Below are positions 33,484 to 46,642 of a DNA stretch of 64,000 nucleotides, piece by piece. Made by a program: the position numbers and the translations under genes. Each line of letters opens with the position of its first letter. Within the stretch, counting starts at the first letter, position 1. Source of the stretch: Albifimbria verrucaria (taxonomy: Eukaryota; Ascomycota; Sordariomycetes; Hypocreales; Stachybotryaceae); contig JAHREC010000045.1 in assembly GCA_020081605.1 (NCBI GenBank), positions 372,001 to 436,000 on the forward strand, given 5' to 3'. The notes under the pieces were generated by a model. It made no database searches. It had not been told where the DNA came from and saw only the letters and a program-made list of their open reading frames with translations.

Positions 33484-35340
33484 AATTCGATGTCATAACA
33501 CAAATGTGAGATTTGGTAAATGAAAAGTCGCAAAGTTTCAGAGTGTGAGGTTTCATTTCAGAACTGTTGCTTCCTCGTAGACAAAACATGTAGGCAAGTT
33601 TGTGAAAGAATTAAACCACAAGTACAAAACATGGATAGATATGTCTATAAATAAAATAAAAAGAGCCATCTAAATAGATGCTAGAATTTGATTTGGTTTC
33701 ATGGGCTTGCACTGTATTTAGGACCGCGTGTTAACCGCGGAATTTCTAAGAATATCCATGCAGCGCGATGTGGTTGATGTAGGGTAACTGAATTTAGGGG
33801 GATGCGAAGGTTAACAATTAATTTACTTACAACCTCTACAAATGCTGTCAGACCCCTATGGAATTGCGCGATTTGGGTCCTCGTAAATTTTATACTATTG
33901 CAGAAGTGAGTTGCTATCTCATGCACGTTGTCATGTGACGCTGCTTAAGTGGTTGAGAGCCCCGGTCTCCATAGAAGACGCCATGTAAGAGGGGTGGTAT
34001 TGTTGAAGGCCAAAGATAATGAGTGATTTCAATACAGAGGGGTAATTTCCATCTCCATGGATTGGTTCTGGATTCTTATGGTAAAGTGGTTATCCTATTT
34101 CACAAGCCTCGTGATTTATTCAACGGTCCCGGCAGTGCCGAAGCTCAAGTCTTTTCGGCATCTGTAAGAGCAGAGTGTTTGAGAATTCTACTGTATAGTA
34201 CAAACATACAGGATAAGCCAGTCAAGTTGAGGTTAGAAGCTACGATTGATTGCTAGGGTAGGGTCCTGGCAGGGTTCATACGGCTTATTCCTGCCCTAAC
34301 ATGGCCCTGGTATTCTTCTCACGTTGGCCAGGCTGAGCAAAGATTAAGTGCCCCAGTGGTCAACGTTGGTAGAAGAAAACAAAAAATAAAAATGAATTAA
34401 CACTATATTCAAGCCCTGGATGTCTTGGATCGAAACAAGTCTAGCATACAATGCGCAAGTTGTGGGAGAGGTGTGACTCTCCATATCTCATTGAGGGTCC
34501 TGAGCTGCAAAAGGTGTAGCGAACTATGGAACTGGCCAATTGGACCCAGTAAGAGAGTCCCGATTTACTGTGCTAAGGGTCTGGTAAACTAATCGGTAGT
34601 GGATATTTTAGCATGTCCCTCGTAACATACAACTACATCTGATAGCCCCATTCATGACTGAATTAGCAAGTTCTTTCATGTACCAGCAGGATGATTCAGA
34701 CGGTGTGGGTCAGTTGCATTTTCTGCTCCTTACGATGCCCAGGGAGGCACTGACAGATCGCCGTAGAGGCGTGCTGGCTAGAAATCTAGATTCAAGCGGC
34801 GATGGGAGCAGCCGATGGACGTGTCCCGATCGCCCAGCATCTGGCCTATTGCCTGCAGCCCCCACCGTCCTCCCAGCACCGCGCTGCACCCTTCCTCGCC
34901 TTGTGCTGCTGCCATACATACAGACAGATACGGCCCGGCCCCGGCCCCACGCATAATCACCGATAGCAGGATCCTCGAGTGACTGAAACCTGCTGACAAA
35001 TTGCCATACGTCAGACACGTGCCTGGGAGCCGAGCCATGAGCCAGTTTAGCTCCTCGTTATCATTGGCCGTGTTTGGATAGCGTGCCTTTTGGTAGACTG
35101 AATTTTATTAAACACATATCGATCGATTCCCGTGTTTTCCAACCGCCTGTCAACAAACCCTGGGCTGGCCTGTTGTTCACCCAGCATCGCCAATGCGCCT
35201 GAGCACTTCTGCGTCTGATTTCTTTCGAGCAGAGCGTTCCAGCACGCCTTCTTGTTGAAGCTTGCGTGGGTGACGGCAGTTAGAGACCCCTCATTTCCCA
35301 TCTGGTTTGATTGATACTGTCGCCTTTTTTGTTCTCTGCA
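33484..35340. other. Long intergenic stretch, no gene
   Basis: About 1.9 kb. From 34650 to 35020 the DNA is GC-richer and gives overlapping open frames on both strands, none with recognisable content. The right end is the sugar-transporter promoter. Confidence 0.45.
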
Positions 35341-37333
35341 ATGGGTACCCACAACTTACAGGGCCGCGGGCTCATCCTCACTGTCAGTGTACTGACATCC
35401 TTGGGGTTCATGCTCATCGGCTACGACAACGGATTGATGGGAGGACTCGGTGAGTAGCTCAGCAGTCTGAAAGTTAGGGATGTGCAAAGCAGGACTCGGC
35501 AGACTAACACGTATAGTCAACACGACTTCCTTCAATGACAGTTTCAACACGCCCAGCACGTCCATGATAGGTGTCATTGTTGCCATCTTTGAGAGTACGT
35601 ATGCCCTGCGCGAATATCACCTCAGGAACTTCCAGCTTACACATTTACTCAGTCGGTTGTTTCTTTGGTGCCATTGCTACAGCCATTTGGGGCGAGCGTT
35701 TGGGCCGCCGTCGAACCATGTTTGCGGGCGGCGTCATAATGATCATCGGTGCTCTGCTGCAAGCCGCCGCCTATAGTCGAGCTCAACTCATTGTCGGGCG
35801 CATCGTCTCCGGAGTCGGCCTGGGCATCATCAACTCTACCGCGCCCGTGTTGCAAGCCGAATTCAGTCCAAAGTCGAGCCGTGGCATCTGTAGGACCTAC
35901 CTGCATGGCAGCTTCACGCTCGGTAATCTTGCTAACTTTTGAATAGATGTCTGTGCACAGCTTTCTACGCTGAACTTGGGTATTTGCATCGTCTACTGGA
36001 TCGACTATGCATTCTCCACCCACAAGGGGAGCTACGCCTGGAGAGTCCCAGTCATTCTTCAATGCATTCCCATCCTGGCCATGATGGCCATACTGACCAT
36101 CATCCCGGAGACACCTCGATGGCTGGCATTGCATGATCGCGCAGACGATTCACTGGCAGTGCTTGCCCGCATCAATAGCGTGTCGACGGACGATCCCAAC
36201 GTCCGGGAACTGCACAATAACATTGTTCACACAGTAGCGTATGAGGCCTCGATTGGGTCAGGATCCTGGCGTGACCTTGTCCGAAACGACGCCATTAAAT
36301 CGCAACGGCGTTTGATTCTTGCATGTGCTATTCAGATTTTCCAGCAGCTTGGAGGCATCAATGCGGTCATTTGTACGATTCGTCCTATCTCATCACACCA
36401 TCATGGTGCTGCACAGTTACTAACAGACTTTTAGACTACGCGAGCACGCTTTTTGAGAAGAGCATCGGATTTTCCAAAGACATGTCGGCTCTGATGTCCG
36501 GGTTTCTCCAGACTTGGTTCTTCCTCGCCTCTTTTATCCCCTGGGTCCTCATCGATCGCATCGGTAGAAAGCCGCTTGTAGGTTTACGTTGCCTAGGACT
36601 GGATGAATGTGTGATTGCTGACATGTACCTAGTTGATCTCCATGATCAGCGTCATGGCAGCAGCCATGGCCGTACAGGCTGCCTTGATATACCAAGTTGA
36701 AAAGAAGACAAGCGCTGCTTACGGAGCCGGTATTGGCGCTGCGGCCATGCTCTTCATATTTCAAGGCGCTTTCACCATCGGATTTCAAGCTACCGTTTGG
36801 GTCTACCCGTAAGTCAAACTCCTCCTTTTATTCACCATGACCGTGGCTGAAATAAGCTAGATCCGAAATTCTTCCACTTCATCTCCGCCAATTCGGCTCA
36901 TCAGTGTCCACGGCTGCGAACTGGATATTCAACTATGTGAGTCACCTCTATGCATTACATTTGTACCATCATTGTATTGATTAGTATGGTCTAGCTTGTT
37001 GTTCAAATCACGCCAATTTCTATTGAAGACATTGGTTGGAAAACCTACATTATCTTCGCTATTCTAAATGCCGTCTGGGTTCCTCTCATCTGGATCTTCT
37101 TCCCTGAAACCAAGGGCCTGGAGTTGGAGGATGTGGACCAGTTGTTTACAGATGATGATGCAAGGTTGGCCTTGGTCAATAGCCCTAGTCAAGTTGCTAT
37201 CGATCATGAAGCCCCAATATTAAGTAAAAGGAATGAAACGTTCACAATGAACATAATAGGCAGGAATTCTATAGACATTGAATTAAATAAATCGATTCCA
37301 TCACATGTTTGGTGGAATAAACAAAGTATCTAA
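35341..37333 (+). CDS. Sugar transporter of the major facilitator superfamily
   Basis: An intact plasma-membrane hexose/other-sugar symporter. Eight exons were read: 35341-35449, 35517-35594, 35653-35889, 35947-36372, 36435-36577, 36633-36808, 36861-36936 and 36995-37333, with every intron GT-AG and in phase. Sugar-porter signatures are visible: the first-helix GYDNGLMGG, GERLGRRRTM in loop 2-3, IPETPRWLALH after helix 6, QQLGGINAV in helix 7, DRIGRKPL in loop 8-9, and FFPETKGLELED after helix 12. About 520 residues, the normal family length. The C-terminal tail is hydrophilic. No break is present, which contrasts with many neighbours. Substrate cannot be predicted. The nearby BTB and GH16 genes do not define a pathway. 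Confidence 0.92.
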
Positions 37334-38403
37334 ATCATGGTTGGGAACAGGAAGCCCACTGCCTACAAGCATCGAAGGTGGTAAACGGGCTCCAGATTCT
37401 GTTTGACAATATACGACAAATCAGATTGAGAGATTCATCGGCACAGATGATGTGTATTACGTCTTAGCCTCGCCTTGCACATATAGCAACAAGGCTGGAA
37501 TGGCTGTTGTTTTTGGATATTACTTCCGTAATACGCGAATGAAGTATATCACAGCTGTTTCGTATCTGTTGTCTTATTGGGGCCCGGACAGCCGATTCAA
37601 GCAGAAACAACACCTAGTCCACATGCTCTGTTTGATCAAAATAAAATCTCATTCCAGACACAAATTAAACAGAAGCCAGTAAGGTATACAACCTGGCTAA
37701 AGACGGTGATAAATATGGGCGGCAAGAAAGAAGTTATAGACTTGAGAGTTGGCACTGAATCACCCTAGGATGTGGTTATTTGCACATCCAGTCTGATTCA
37801 TAAACAGTAAAAAGAGAAAGAAAAAGGGAAAAAAATAAATATATTAGCTATTCGGCTTCGAGGTACATGATTCCGCCCATGTTTTGAGAGATAGCGAATT
37901 TCGAGCAGTGTGTGCCAATCTGCAGTTCTGATTTGCTGCTGAGACTTACATGGTTATTTAGAACGGATTGCTGACTCCTAGTGTTTAGACAGTAGAGACA
38001 AGAGGTAAGCCAACGGACACTAATAATCTCGGGATTTCATCGCATATTGTAATTGTAGGCACGAGTCAGGCATTTACCACAAATCTGCATTTTCAATTAC
38101 TCTCATGTTAACAATTTTAATCATTGGCAGGACCCACATGAAGACCTTGGTGCATTGCAACAGGCGAGCAAGCGGCACTAGGGGTGTTTAGATCCATACT
38201 ATGTATAGAGGTACAGCCTCAACATGATATCCACCAATCTATGTCACAGCCACCACTTACGGCACATAATTGCTCCACTAAAGTATCAAAGATTTTAATC
38301 GGAATTGTTAGACTCGTATTAAGCTTGTATTTAAAGTAGGAAACACCCAGGTCAAAGGTCATGGAAGGCATCGATCTGGACGTGGTCTTCTCACATCCCA
38401 CTT
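37334..38403. other. Intergenic, no gene
   Basis: Short frames only. An A-rich tract at about 37806-37845 probably marks non-coding DNA. Confidence 0.5.
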
Positions 38404-39506
38404 ATGTGTCCTGTTAATTTGTCACCGACATCAAAGCCAGCCTTCGGAGTTCGAGCCTATCAGAACGCAATGTCTGATGAAATAGTCATCGTCGATCCCC
38501 GTGGTGATGTCAAACTTCGAGTTGGAAAGGAAGAGTCAAAAGGGGTTGGTCATCTTCCAAGTCTGTTCACGCGCACTAGCAAGGTCCTCAAAAGTTCTCG
38601 ACACCATGCTGTATGGGAGGTTTTTGGAGTCTCAATCGAACGCTTTGTCAAATGGCGAGGAATGGACAATCGATCTCCCCGAACACAGCCCGAATGGCAT
38701 GAGGATATATCTCAACATCATTCATGCCAAATTTCAGGAAATTCCGACAGTTGTCTCAATTGACAACCTCTATGAGCTCACCATGTTGACAAATTACTAC
38801 GACTCTTCTTCTTTGCTCTCTTGCTGGGTCGGTAAATGGATGTCGTCCATAGAAGAGGTTGCGAAAGATGCGGACCAGCTGATGCCGAAATTACTCTGGA
38901 TCTCGTGGGAACTAGGCCACAAGGATATTTTCATATCGACATGCAACAGAATTTTGATGGAGAGCTCTGTATCGTGTGATGATACGTCCACAGATTTGCA
39001 TATCCCAGATGATATTCTAGGTAAGTGTCACGATTATCCTCATTCCACTTGACGTTTACTAAGATATCTCAGAACGGATTGACTCAATCCGTATGCATGC
39101 AGCCAAATCTTTATTGGATGTATTCAATGAAATTGTCGAGGATCTTCTAATTGTGGACGAAAAACCAAGGTGGTGTCATCACGCGTCCTACATGGGACCA
39201 CATCGATGCGAATCAATGATATTAGGATCAATTACGTTTTGTCTGGCTCGAGCGAAGCTATGGCCAATACCAGAGCCAGAAGATCTGGAGTACAGCCTGA
39301 TAGGCTTGTACCGGAAGCTGACGGGTCTGGTGATACACGACATTGGACAGATAGGCGGGAACCCAACAGCTGATCATCGGGAATGTAATCCACGCTCGCA
39401 TCTGCTCGGACGGATGAAGCAGATCATGGAAGACATCCTGAGTCCAGTGACCGAGTCACATATGACTCATCTGAACAACCAAGCCGCAAAACTTTTCATG
39501 ACATAG
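38404..39506 (+). CDS. BTB/POZ-domain protein, one +1 frameshift
   Basis: A fungal BTB-domain protein, likely a protein-interaction factor. ATG 38404 or 38470 are both possible; the domain starts soon after with DPRGDVKLRVG, the strand that opens many fungal BTB domains. After the register change the fold continues as SRALARSSKVLDTML, then WTIDLPEHSPNGM and IDNLYELTMLTNYYD, matching the BTB core and its helical extension. An intron at 39021-39072 leads to a helical second exon ending at 39506. The shift equals one extra base at about 38539-38550, near AAAAGGGGTTGG. The total is about 350 residues. Proteins of this group often have no assigned function. Confidence 0.65.
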
Positions 39507-40951
39507 CCCAAGATTGAGTAATCTATACCTGAGCAAGAAGTCAATGCAAAGTTGCACATACCGAAATTTTGGTGCTATTTTTGTCAGCGTGGGGCGGACT
39601 CCGCGCAGTCCGGACGGTGCCGTCACTAGCCAAGCAAGCTAGGGGCAGGCTTGATCACAGGTTGCCTGAGCGTAGAGCCAGTGAGACCATGGAGTTTAAG
39701 GAAAGGATAGCGTCGACTCTTCTTGCATAGCCTTTCAAAAATCTCCTGCAGCAAACAGCACCCGGAACTGTTCACCGGGGTATTACCAAAAATTGAGTGA
39801 CACTAGATGCACGTTGGTGATAAATCTTAGTCCAGAATGCCGAGTGGACATTTGATCGTCCACACAGGCATGTCGCTGTCGACATAGCCACACCTGATAC
39901 GTAATCAAAGGTTGAAAATGCTCAATGAAATACGAAATACACCGTCAAACTCACTCCTTGCACTTCAATATGTGTTCTGGTCCCTTGCGCTTTCGCTAAG
40001 TTAATCCCTACTTTAAATACACTCCGAACAGCTGTTGAAGAGTTTCATGATCGTGGAACCATCAGCCCGTTTCCATAGCAGAGAAGCCACTAGCATTCCA
40101 CTATGCTCTTAAGGGGATATCGACTAAGGGTTATGGATGAGACCAAGCATATACTCATCATGCCAGTTTTTGACCCTAGTGAGATATATGGAATAGTCAC
40201 TTGCTGCCCACTAACTGAGCCAAGCTCGCTAAGAGCGAAGCATGCGTAAAACAAACTTTCTTGGTGAAATAGTCTGGAACTACTAGTAGCAGCTGATTAC
40301 CCCAAGAACGAGTAGTGGGTCAGTTCAAACAGGACTCCCGCAATGGTATTGAAGTTCATGTTTCGTGCCTGATTCACACCACTCACTCTGGCAGCACAGC
40401 AAGCTCGGGCGTGAGTGCGACATGCCTCCAAGATCTGTCTTCATGCGTGGGAAGCGAGGTCGTGACCCTCTGACCTCAGAGCGCCATATTCCACGTAGTC
40501 AAAGGAATCGACCGTCGAGACTCGGTCGTCGTAATTCCTCAGACAACGCTAGCTGAACCTTGACCCACGCTCTCGGATGATCAACTGTCAGCATTCGTCT
40601 CTCGTATCATTATTGCCCGGTACAGCCCCGCTACAAAGTTACTTGGTTGCTCTTGGCAATCCCAAACCTTGGGTCAGTCCAGCCGCACACAAAGCCCACT
40701 CATAGACGGCGATTTCGTAGCACCTGATTGATATAATTACCTGCCCTCGTATCCATCAAGATAAAAATCTGTCACTCGTCCTTACTGCGCTTCGCCCAGA
40801 TTCCGGGGTGTGCTTACATTCCCACGTTCTGTTCAAGTGTACACCTTTACATTCATTCGCATAAACGAATCTGCTGCGTAATCGTTTCAACTTTTCAACC
40901 CTCGATCCATATACTCTCTTTACTTAAGAGTGATAGCACCACAGTAATACG
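39507..40951. other. Intergenic, no gene
   Basis: About 1.4 kb with no gene-like frame; a 63-codon frame at 40365 is featureless. The last 150 nt are a pyrimidine-rich promoter and leader of the GH16 gene. Confidence 0.5.
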
Positions 40952-41827
40952 ATGTGGGAATCAGCATTTGGTCTTGCGTTCCTGATATTACCTGTGGTAG
41001 GACAGACCTTTACGAGCTGCAATCCTCTGGAAAAGGGTAGGCACAGCCGCCCAAGCTAGATTCAAGTAGTTCTAACATGCTCAACAGCCTGTCCAGCAGA
41101 TGCTGCTCTGGGAAACCGTCGCATTGACCACGACTTTGGCAAGGGAGAATGCGATGACTTTCAGGCTTTGCCTGGAACTTATATATCTTACGACAAAGCT
41201 GGCGCATTATTTTCTATTGAGAACGACAAGCAAGCTCCCACAATTGCAGGCAAAAAGTTCATCTTCTTTGGCCGTCTCGAGGTTGAGCTTATGGCCAGTC
41301 CGGGTCAAGGTGTGGTTACCTCGGTTGTCCTCCAGTCTGCCAACCTCGATGAGATTGACTGGGAATGGATCGGAGGAGATAATAGTCGAGTCCAGACCAA
41401 CTACTTTGGCAAAGGCGACAACAGCACTTACGATCGTGGTGCATTCCACAACGTTGCTGAGCCATGCAACACTTTCCACAAATACACGATTGAGTGGACG
41501 CCTGAGAGGCTGGATTGGATGATCGATGGCCAAATAGTCCGGACACTCCAATATAAGGATGCTCAAAACGGAGCTCGTTTTCCTCAAACCCCAATGGAGG
41601 TCAAGCTGGGAACTTGGGTTGCTGGCCGCCCTGGAAATGCGGAAGGCACTGTTCAGTGGGCTGGTGGCTACGCCGACTTCAACAAGGCACCGTTCAAAGC
41701 TTGGTACAAGTCTATCTCAGTCATTGACTATGCAGGTCAGAGTTCTCCTTGTGAGAAGAGCGTCAAAGAATACCTTTATGGAGACAGGAGCGGTTCTTGG
41801 GAGAGTATTAAAGTAATTAGTAATTAA
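40952..41827 (+). CDS. GH16 cell-wall glucan/chitin transglycosidase-like enzyme (CRH type)
   Basis: A secreted GH16 protein of 274 residues, intact. ATG 40952 opens a signal peptide (GLAFLILPVVG). A single intron at 41037-41087 separates the leader from the catalytic domain. The catalytic motif is DEIDWEWIG (E-x-D-x-E; nucleophile, helper Asp and acid/base Glu), preceded by the substrate-cleft strand TSVVLQSANL and followed by FHKYTIEWTPERLDWMIDG. An N-terminal pair of Cys and the segment GECDDFQALPG resemble fungal CRH1/UTR2-like enzymes that link chitin to beta-glucan. Unlike many CRH proteins it has no Ser/Thr-rich tail or hydrophobic GPI signal, so it is probably soluble in the wall or medium. 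A plain beta-glucanase is the alternative. Confidence 0.88.
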
Positions 41828-43547
41828 GGGCAACGCCTGAGGTCTCTTATACAAGACCACAATAATATTAGCAATACTTTGGGAGCTTCTGATTCATCCT
41901 CACATAAAAACCTTGCATTCGACCATCATGAACCAAGTCCAACCTGAATGCCCTAGCAGACAAACTTTTGAGAACCCTGACTGCATCCAGGCTTTCCATA
42001 AGCATGACTTATATCGTGCTCGTAAAGAAGAAGATTTTAGCCAACGCCTTTTTCTCCATGATATTACCCCAGAGGGCACCTTTTTCTTTTCTTTAATTCA
42101 GTGCTCCAAGAGCTTGGCTTGCGTTTCAGCAAATTTAGCCATGTCTCAAAATCTAACGTTCAAGTCCCAGTATTTTTGAGGAACACGAGAAACGCGGACG
42201 CGACGATATTTCTTGCGAAGAATAAGAAAAACGGACTCTGGTCCCTTACACCAATCAATCCTAGTGCGGGCGTCCAGAGTTGGTGCGGGCTTCTCAGATG
42301 CAACTGCTGCGGTGGGAAGTGTTAGTTGTAACAAGAAAACGTCGATGCTATATTTGACATTTGAAGGAAAGTCAGCGAAGGCTACATATGTGAGGACGGA
42401 TTAGGTCTACAATGTAGTTTATCAGACGTCATTTTCCCAAGGAGGTCGCCGACTTGAACAGCATGAATCTTCAAATGTGCTCTCCATCCAATATCATGTG
42501 ATTCTCTTGGAGAACATGCGTGGAAGGGTATGAATTGTTGTGTTCCATATTGAGGACCGAGGATTTGGTGTTTGCTATGCTTGATTGCTCTAATAGGAGG
42601 TGCGACTCGCGAATCAACAAGTAGCTAGAATAGATTCCGCGGGCCCCGGCCGAGTTTGCCCGCAAAAATAAAACCCCAAGCAAGGGTGCAAGCTGCACTA
42701 GTGTTTAGGCTCCATGCTCCAGCTTGCCCAGGTTACTTATCACGCTAATAGATCACGCTATGGCTAAGTCCATGACGTAGATATATGTAAAGGAGAAGAC
42801 ACATTGACAATCAACATAGACTGTTAGGCCTAGCTTCGTGAATCTGAGAGTGATGGAACGAGAATAAGAAAAGGCAAATGACATCAATGCATCGACTGGC
42901 ACGGCTTGGTGAGCCTGAAGGGAGAGAGCAAAGGCGCAACAAATGTAAAATCCCTGACTGCCGAATGTGTATCCCTTAGCATGCGCAATAACGAACTGGG
43001 ATTTGGACTGCGGTAATTTTCTTCTTAAATTCGATAGCTTGTTTGCTGCATTGGTTCGTCTTCTTGAATCAGGCTGTAGCTCTAAACACAAGCCGGTCAC
43101 GGGTGAATCCTGATTTCTTACTATAATGCTTGGCTTGATACAAATAGGTTCAGTGTCTAGAAGGTCCCATAAATTGTTGCACTTTGTTGGAAGCTTGCCG
43201 ATATGCCTATTTCAGTAGTGTGCCTTAGAACTCCATTTCTATTGGAGGAACCCAGCTAGTTGTCGTGGAAGGATTCGCCCCGATCCTAGTAATCTAGGAC
43301 GAAATAAAAATAGAGACATAGAGGGGCAGATTACAGGAGACAGCCCCGTAGAAACACGTTAAACTGAAACATTACTGGGCAGCCATTGGACAATTCTGGT
43401 GCGGCCCTTGTCGACAGATCCTCAGGAGTATCTGGGGTTCGGTTTACTGAAAATGTATAATAACATGTTGATGACTCCTCAAATGGGTTCTTGTCATCGA
43501 TCTATGTACACTGACCGATCCATTGAAGCATAGGCCGTATTTTCAAG
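41828..43547. other. Intergenic with an unrecognised broken coding stretch
   Basis: Between about 41925 and 42404 on the plus strand three overlapping registers give protein-like text (for example FLRNTRNADATIFLAKN and SLTPINPSAGVQSW, then GSVSCNKKTSMLYLTFEG) that would join if one or two bases were shifted. I do not recognise it. From 42420 to 43540 nothing gene-like was found. Confidence 0.35.
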
Positions 43548-44563
43548 ATGCGTGTTTCTACATTTTGGCCGTAGCCGCCTCCACCAACTTGGCCTCTGCT
43601 GGTTTCGCAACGTACAAGCTCATTGCAGAAGGTCAAGATAACTCAGGCGAACTGGCCTACTGGGAACTTGACCGTTCCAACACCCTATTCCTTTACATCC
43701 AGCTTCTTGCAGGTGGCGACCACCAGTCGGTGATCAATGATTTCAAGACACTGGCACAGAACTACGGCAGCCATGGCGTCTCGGTAATTCCTCGTGTGCG
43801 ATATGGCAACCCCGACGGTTCAGAAGCACCCGAGCCGGAAGACGCCAACTTGATCTTGCAGGACGTGCAACTGTGGTCCGATATTTTTGCGGACATAGCC
43901 GGAACCATCGAAATCCCAGTCATCCAGGCTGGCTTTCTTGGTTTGTGGGGCGAGTGGCACGTATGACTTCCTGCGCTGCCAATGATACCGAACAGCACGA
44001 GACTGACAGATCATCGTAGAGTGGACCATTCTCTAACAGCCGGGGCGAAGAAGACAGTGAAGAGAACAAGCAGCTGAAAAAGTCCATTGTGGAAACTCTT
44101 CGTGCGTCTGGAAACAAGGTGGCGCTTCGTTACCCAGAGGACCATTATCAGCTCTACCGAGATGATCGTAGTGTAACAATTCACAACGACTGCATCCTGA
44201 ATGCCGGCCCAGACGGCGGAGATGGCGGCACTTTTCCTGACGAGGACCGAGACTTCTGGAAAGACTACACAGTGCAAGTTGCTGGCAGCAACACCTACGG
44301 CGGCGAGGGTTGCAACCAGGCCGATGACTCAACCTATGACTGGGAATACGATGATGTTTGTGGGGACAATGGACTGGTGGCTTATATTCACAAGTTCCAA
44401 ATGTCATACATCAACGTAAGTCAGCCCGTTGTTAATTTCTTTTGCATGGTACTGACTTTGAGATGCAGCCAGGAAACCCCAGAAGCTGCAGGACCTATTC
44501 TACGACGAGAATTATGCTTGGTGTGTGGATGCTATTGGTGCTGCTATGGACCAGTACCCTTAA
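43548..44563 (+). CDS. Secreted DUF4874/DUF4832 protein, two -1 frameshifts
   Basis: A secreted protein of 301 residues after correction, with a probable glycoside-hydrolase-like barrel but no established activity. ATG 43548 starts a signal peptide once one T is added to TTTT at 43563-43566 (reading RVSTFLAVAAS). Landmarks are ELDRSNTLFLYIQLL, GVSVIPRVRYG, IQAGFLGLWGEWH (end of the DUF4874-like part) and IHNDCILNAGPDGGDGGTF (the DUF4832-like motif). Introns 43961-44019 and 44416-44468 are GT-AG. In the last exon, CCCC at 44477-44480 needs one more C to give KLQDLFYDENYAWC and the stop TAA at 44561-44563. Both repairs together give a whole number of codons. Family assignment is from remembered motifs. 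Confidence 0.72.
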
Positions 44564-44782
44564 GTACGAGCAAAGTCCAAGTATCATATGGTAGATGATT
44601 GGATACTCGTGTTGTTTATATAGTTGGCATTCTGATCAAAATAGACTTTTCATGATAGATATGATATAGATTGATAACCTGCTATTTCCTGGCATCCTTC
44701 AACTTGCTGTGCCTGTAGCAAACCGGCAAAGCCTAGTAAATTGCTGGATGAACTAAGATGCTCTTTTGAAACAAAATGTCGG

Positions 44783-45381
44783 CTACATCTCGGTTCCTCC
44801 GAAATCCTTCACATACAAGGTTGTTCCTTCTACCCGGGGCATCCACTCAGGGGCATCCTTCAGATATGCATGAGCAATAGGTGGGACGTTTATGGGAAAA
44901 ATTGCTGTGCGGACAACTAAGAAATGATTTAGTAAGTGCTGTGTCCAGAACACCATCTGAAGCAAAGAATTTACTGCATAGTGAGTCTCCGAGCCCTTTT
45001 GCAATACCCATGACAGGACTAAAAAATATCAGTTGTGGAGTATCGGATAATGAGGTGGTATGGCTGCTACCTTCCACAAACCCCGCAGAATCGACGCTCA
45101 AGAGTATTACCGGAGGCGCAATTGTTATCCAGATAACTTGTGAGCTGTCCTTCGATATGGACAGCCTCCCGAGGGACTACCATGTAGTTTGATCCAACTA
45201 TTGATACGTTTGTCAGTTCCGGCTCGGTCCACTCTCAGAACAGAGACTAACTAGATCCGCTTGCCTTCTTGCAATTGATGCAATGGCACAGGATGGAACC
45301 AAGCTTTTGGTCGCTTGAGTAGACCAGTGTTACTTTGACCGAACCGCAGTTGCATGCGCCTTTGGTTGTTAGCTCCGCCAT
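44783..45381 (-). CDS. GFA-domain (CENP-V/GFA) zinc protein, partly frameshifted
   Basis: A gene of the glutathione-dependent formaldehyde-activating/CENP-V family, not obvious as a single open frame because of introns. ATG 45381 gives MAELTTKGACNCG with Cys 10 and 12, then ILCHCINCKKASG with Cys 32, 34 and 37. An intron (GTTAGT...CAATAG, about 45188-45249) leads to SNYMVVPREAVHIEG and RRFCGVCG with the last C-x2-C. A second intron (about 44991-45045) leads to SPVMGIAKGLGD. The C-terminal text APEWMPRVEGTTLY, matching the family's end, is in another register, so a shift occurs near 44905-44935. The stop is at 44783. All seven conserved zinc cysteines are present. True biochemical function in fungi is usually unknown. 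Confidence 0.62.
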
Positions 45382-46642
45382 CCTTCGCGATGTTCGAAAC
45401 CTTTCTGGAACCGTGCCTGTTTGTCGACAACAAAGTCTGGGAAATCAAGGTCGGTTGAGATTCTCCCGAATATAGATGAGTTAATGTCCACACTCGCGCC
45501 GTCAACACAGTAGCAGCGTGAAGAGCAAGCGGACAGATCTTGGTAATAACTAAGCAAAGTTCGACCCACGACGAAGGGTCCCTCCTGGCTTTGGGTCCAG
45601 CAAGACAAGTAAATGACGTGTTATTTATTCTTTTCGATGTGGGGATGGTTGCAGCGGTGCTCTATCTAGCATAGATGCACCTGATCAAATCAGGACATGG
45701 CCGACGGCAACATTAGCCACTTGGAGGCTGGGCCATGATAGAGGTCACAAATAGCTATGACGTTTAAATCTTGCTGCAAGATACTTTCTACATCCTTCGT
45801 ACCGGCAAGTTGGCCAACGTGCTGTATGGTCCGTGACATCGTTGTAGGCCTATTACATTTATCGGGATTCGGCGGTGGTCCGGTGAATGAAATCGGCTGC
45901 CTTCGCTGTTGATCAGTAATCATTTAGTGAAACAAGGAGACTACACGTCTCTAGTATCCACTATACCCTCTGCTTGGAATCACCAGCCTCTGGCGGCAAT
46001 TTGGCCGCAATACGGTGAACATTGTACAATCGCTCCTAGTAAGTTACACTATCCTGGTTTCAGCAGGTTTACTGTGAAAGGAATTTCAGGATCGCTGGAG
46101 AGTCCTTTTGTGGAAACGCACTAAATTCGTCATGGATGGGGTATTGTTTGAAGAGATATGGTCTTTTGAATCCCTGATACGATTGCCACATTTTTGTTCC
46201 GTCAATGAGAGGGTATTTGGATAACGTTATTTGACAGTGTGTTTGTAATATCTTCTAGATACTGGTGGAATCAACTGGTTTATACGAATCCATAATTTTT
46301 TAATGCCGCCTTGTCAAGCTGGAGGCTTACTTTAGGGTAATATCAACGGTGAGATGGCAGGACGAGCACTTTGAGAGGAGAAATGCGGCAGATATAAGAA
46401 TTTGCTACGAAGGTATAATATGACAACAATAAATTGGAATACTATTCCTATCAAAGAGGCTTGTCTAGATGGAACAGAGGGTCCGTGATTCACTGTTGAA
46501 TGATTTGCTTCAAAGACCTATTCATACAAGAGTTGACCAAAGCAGGATGCTTATAAGCGCTACAGGATGAGAATATCCACACAAGTTCCATCTCCAAAGA
46601 GAAGACCTTGCGCCAGTGATTTCAAATTCCGCCTTTCTGCAT
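45382..46642. other. Intergenic, no gene
   Basis: Contains the GFA-gene promoter. An open frame at 45369-45608 on the minus strand overlaps the GFA start and lacks support. Otherwise nothing was seen. Confidence 0.45.

Noticed and set aside
34654..35018. Overlapping GC-rich frames on both strands
   Set aside because: Mutual antisense frames without recognisable content; typical of a GC-rich non-coding patch.
41207..41594. Minus-strand frames across the GH16 gene
   Set aside because: Antisense shadows of an intact, well-supported coding sequence.
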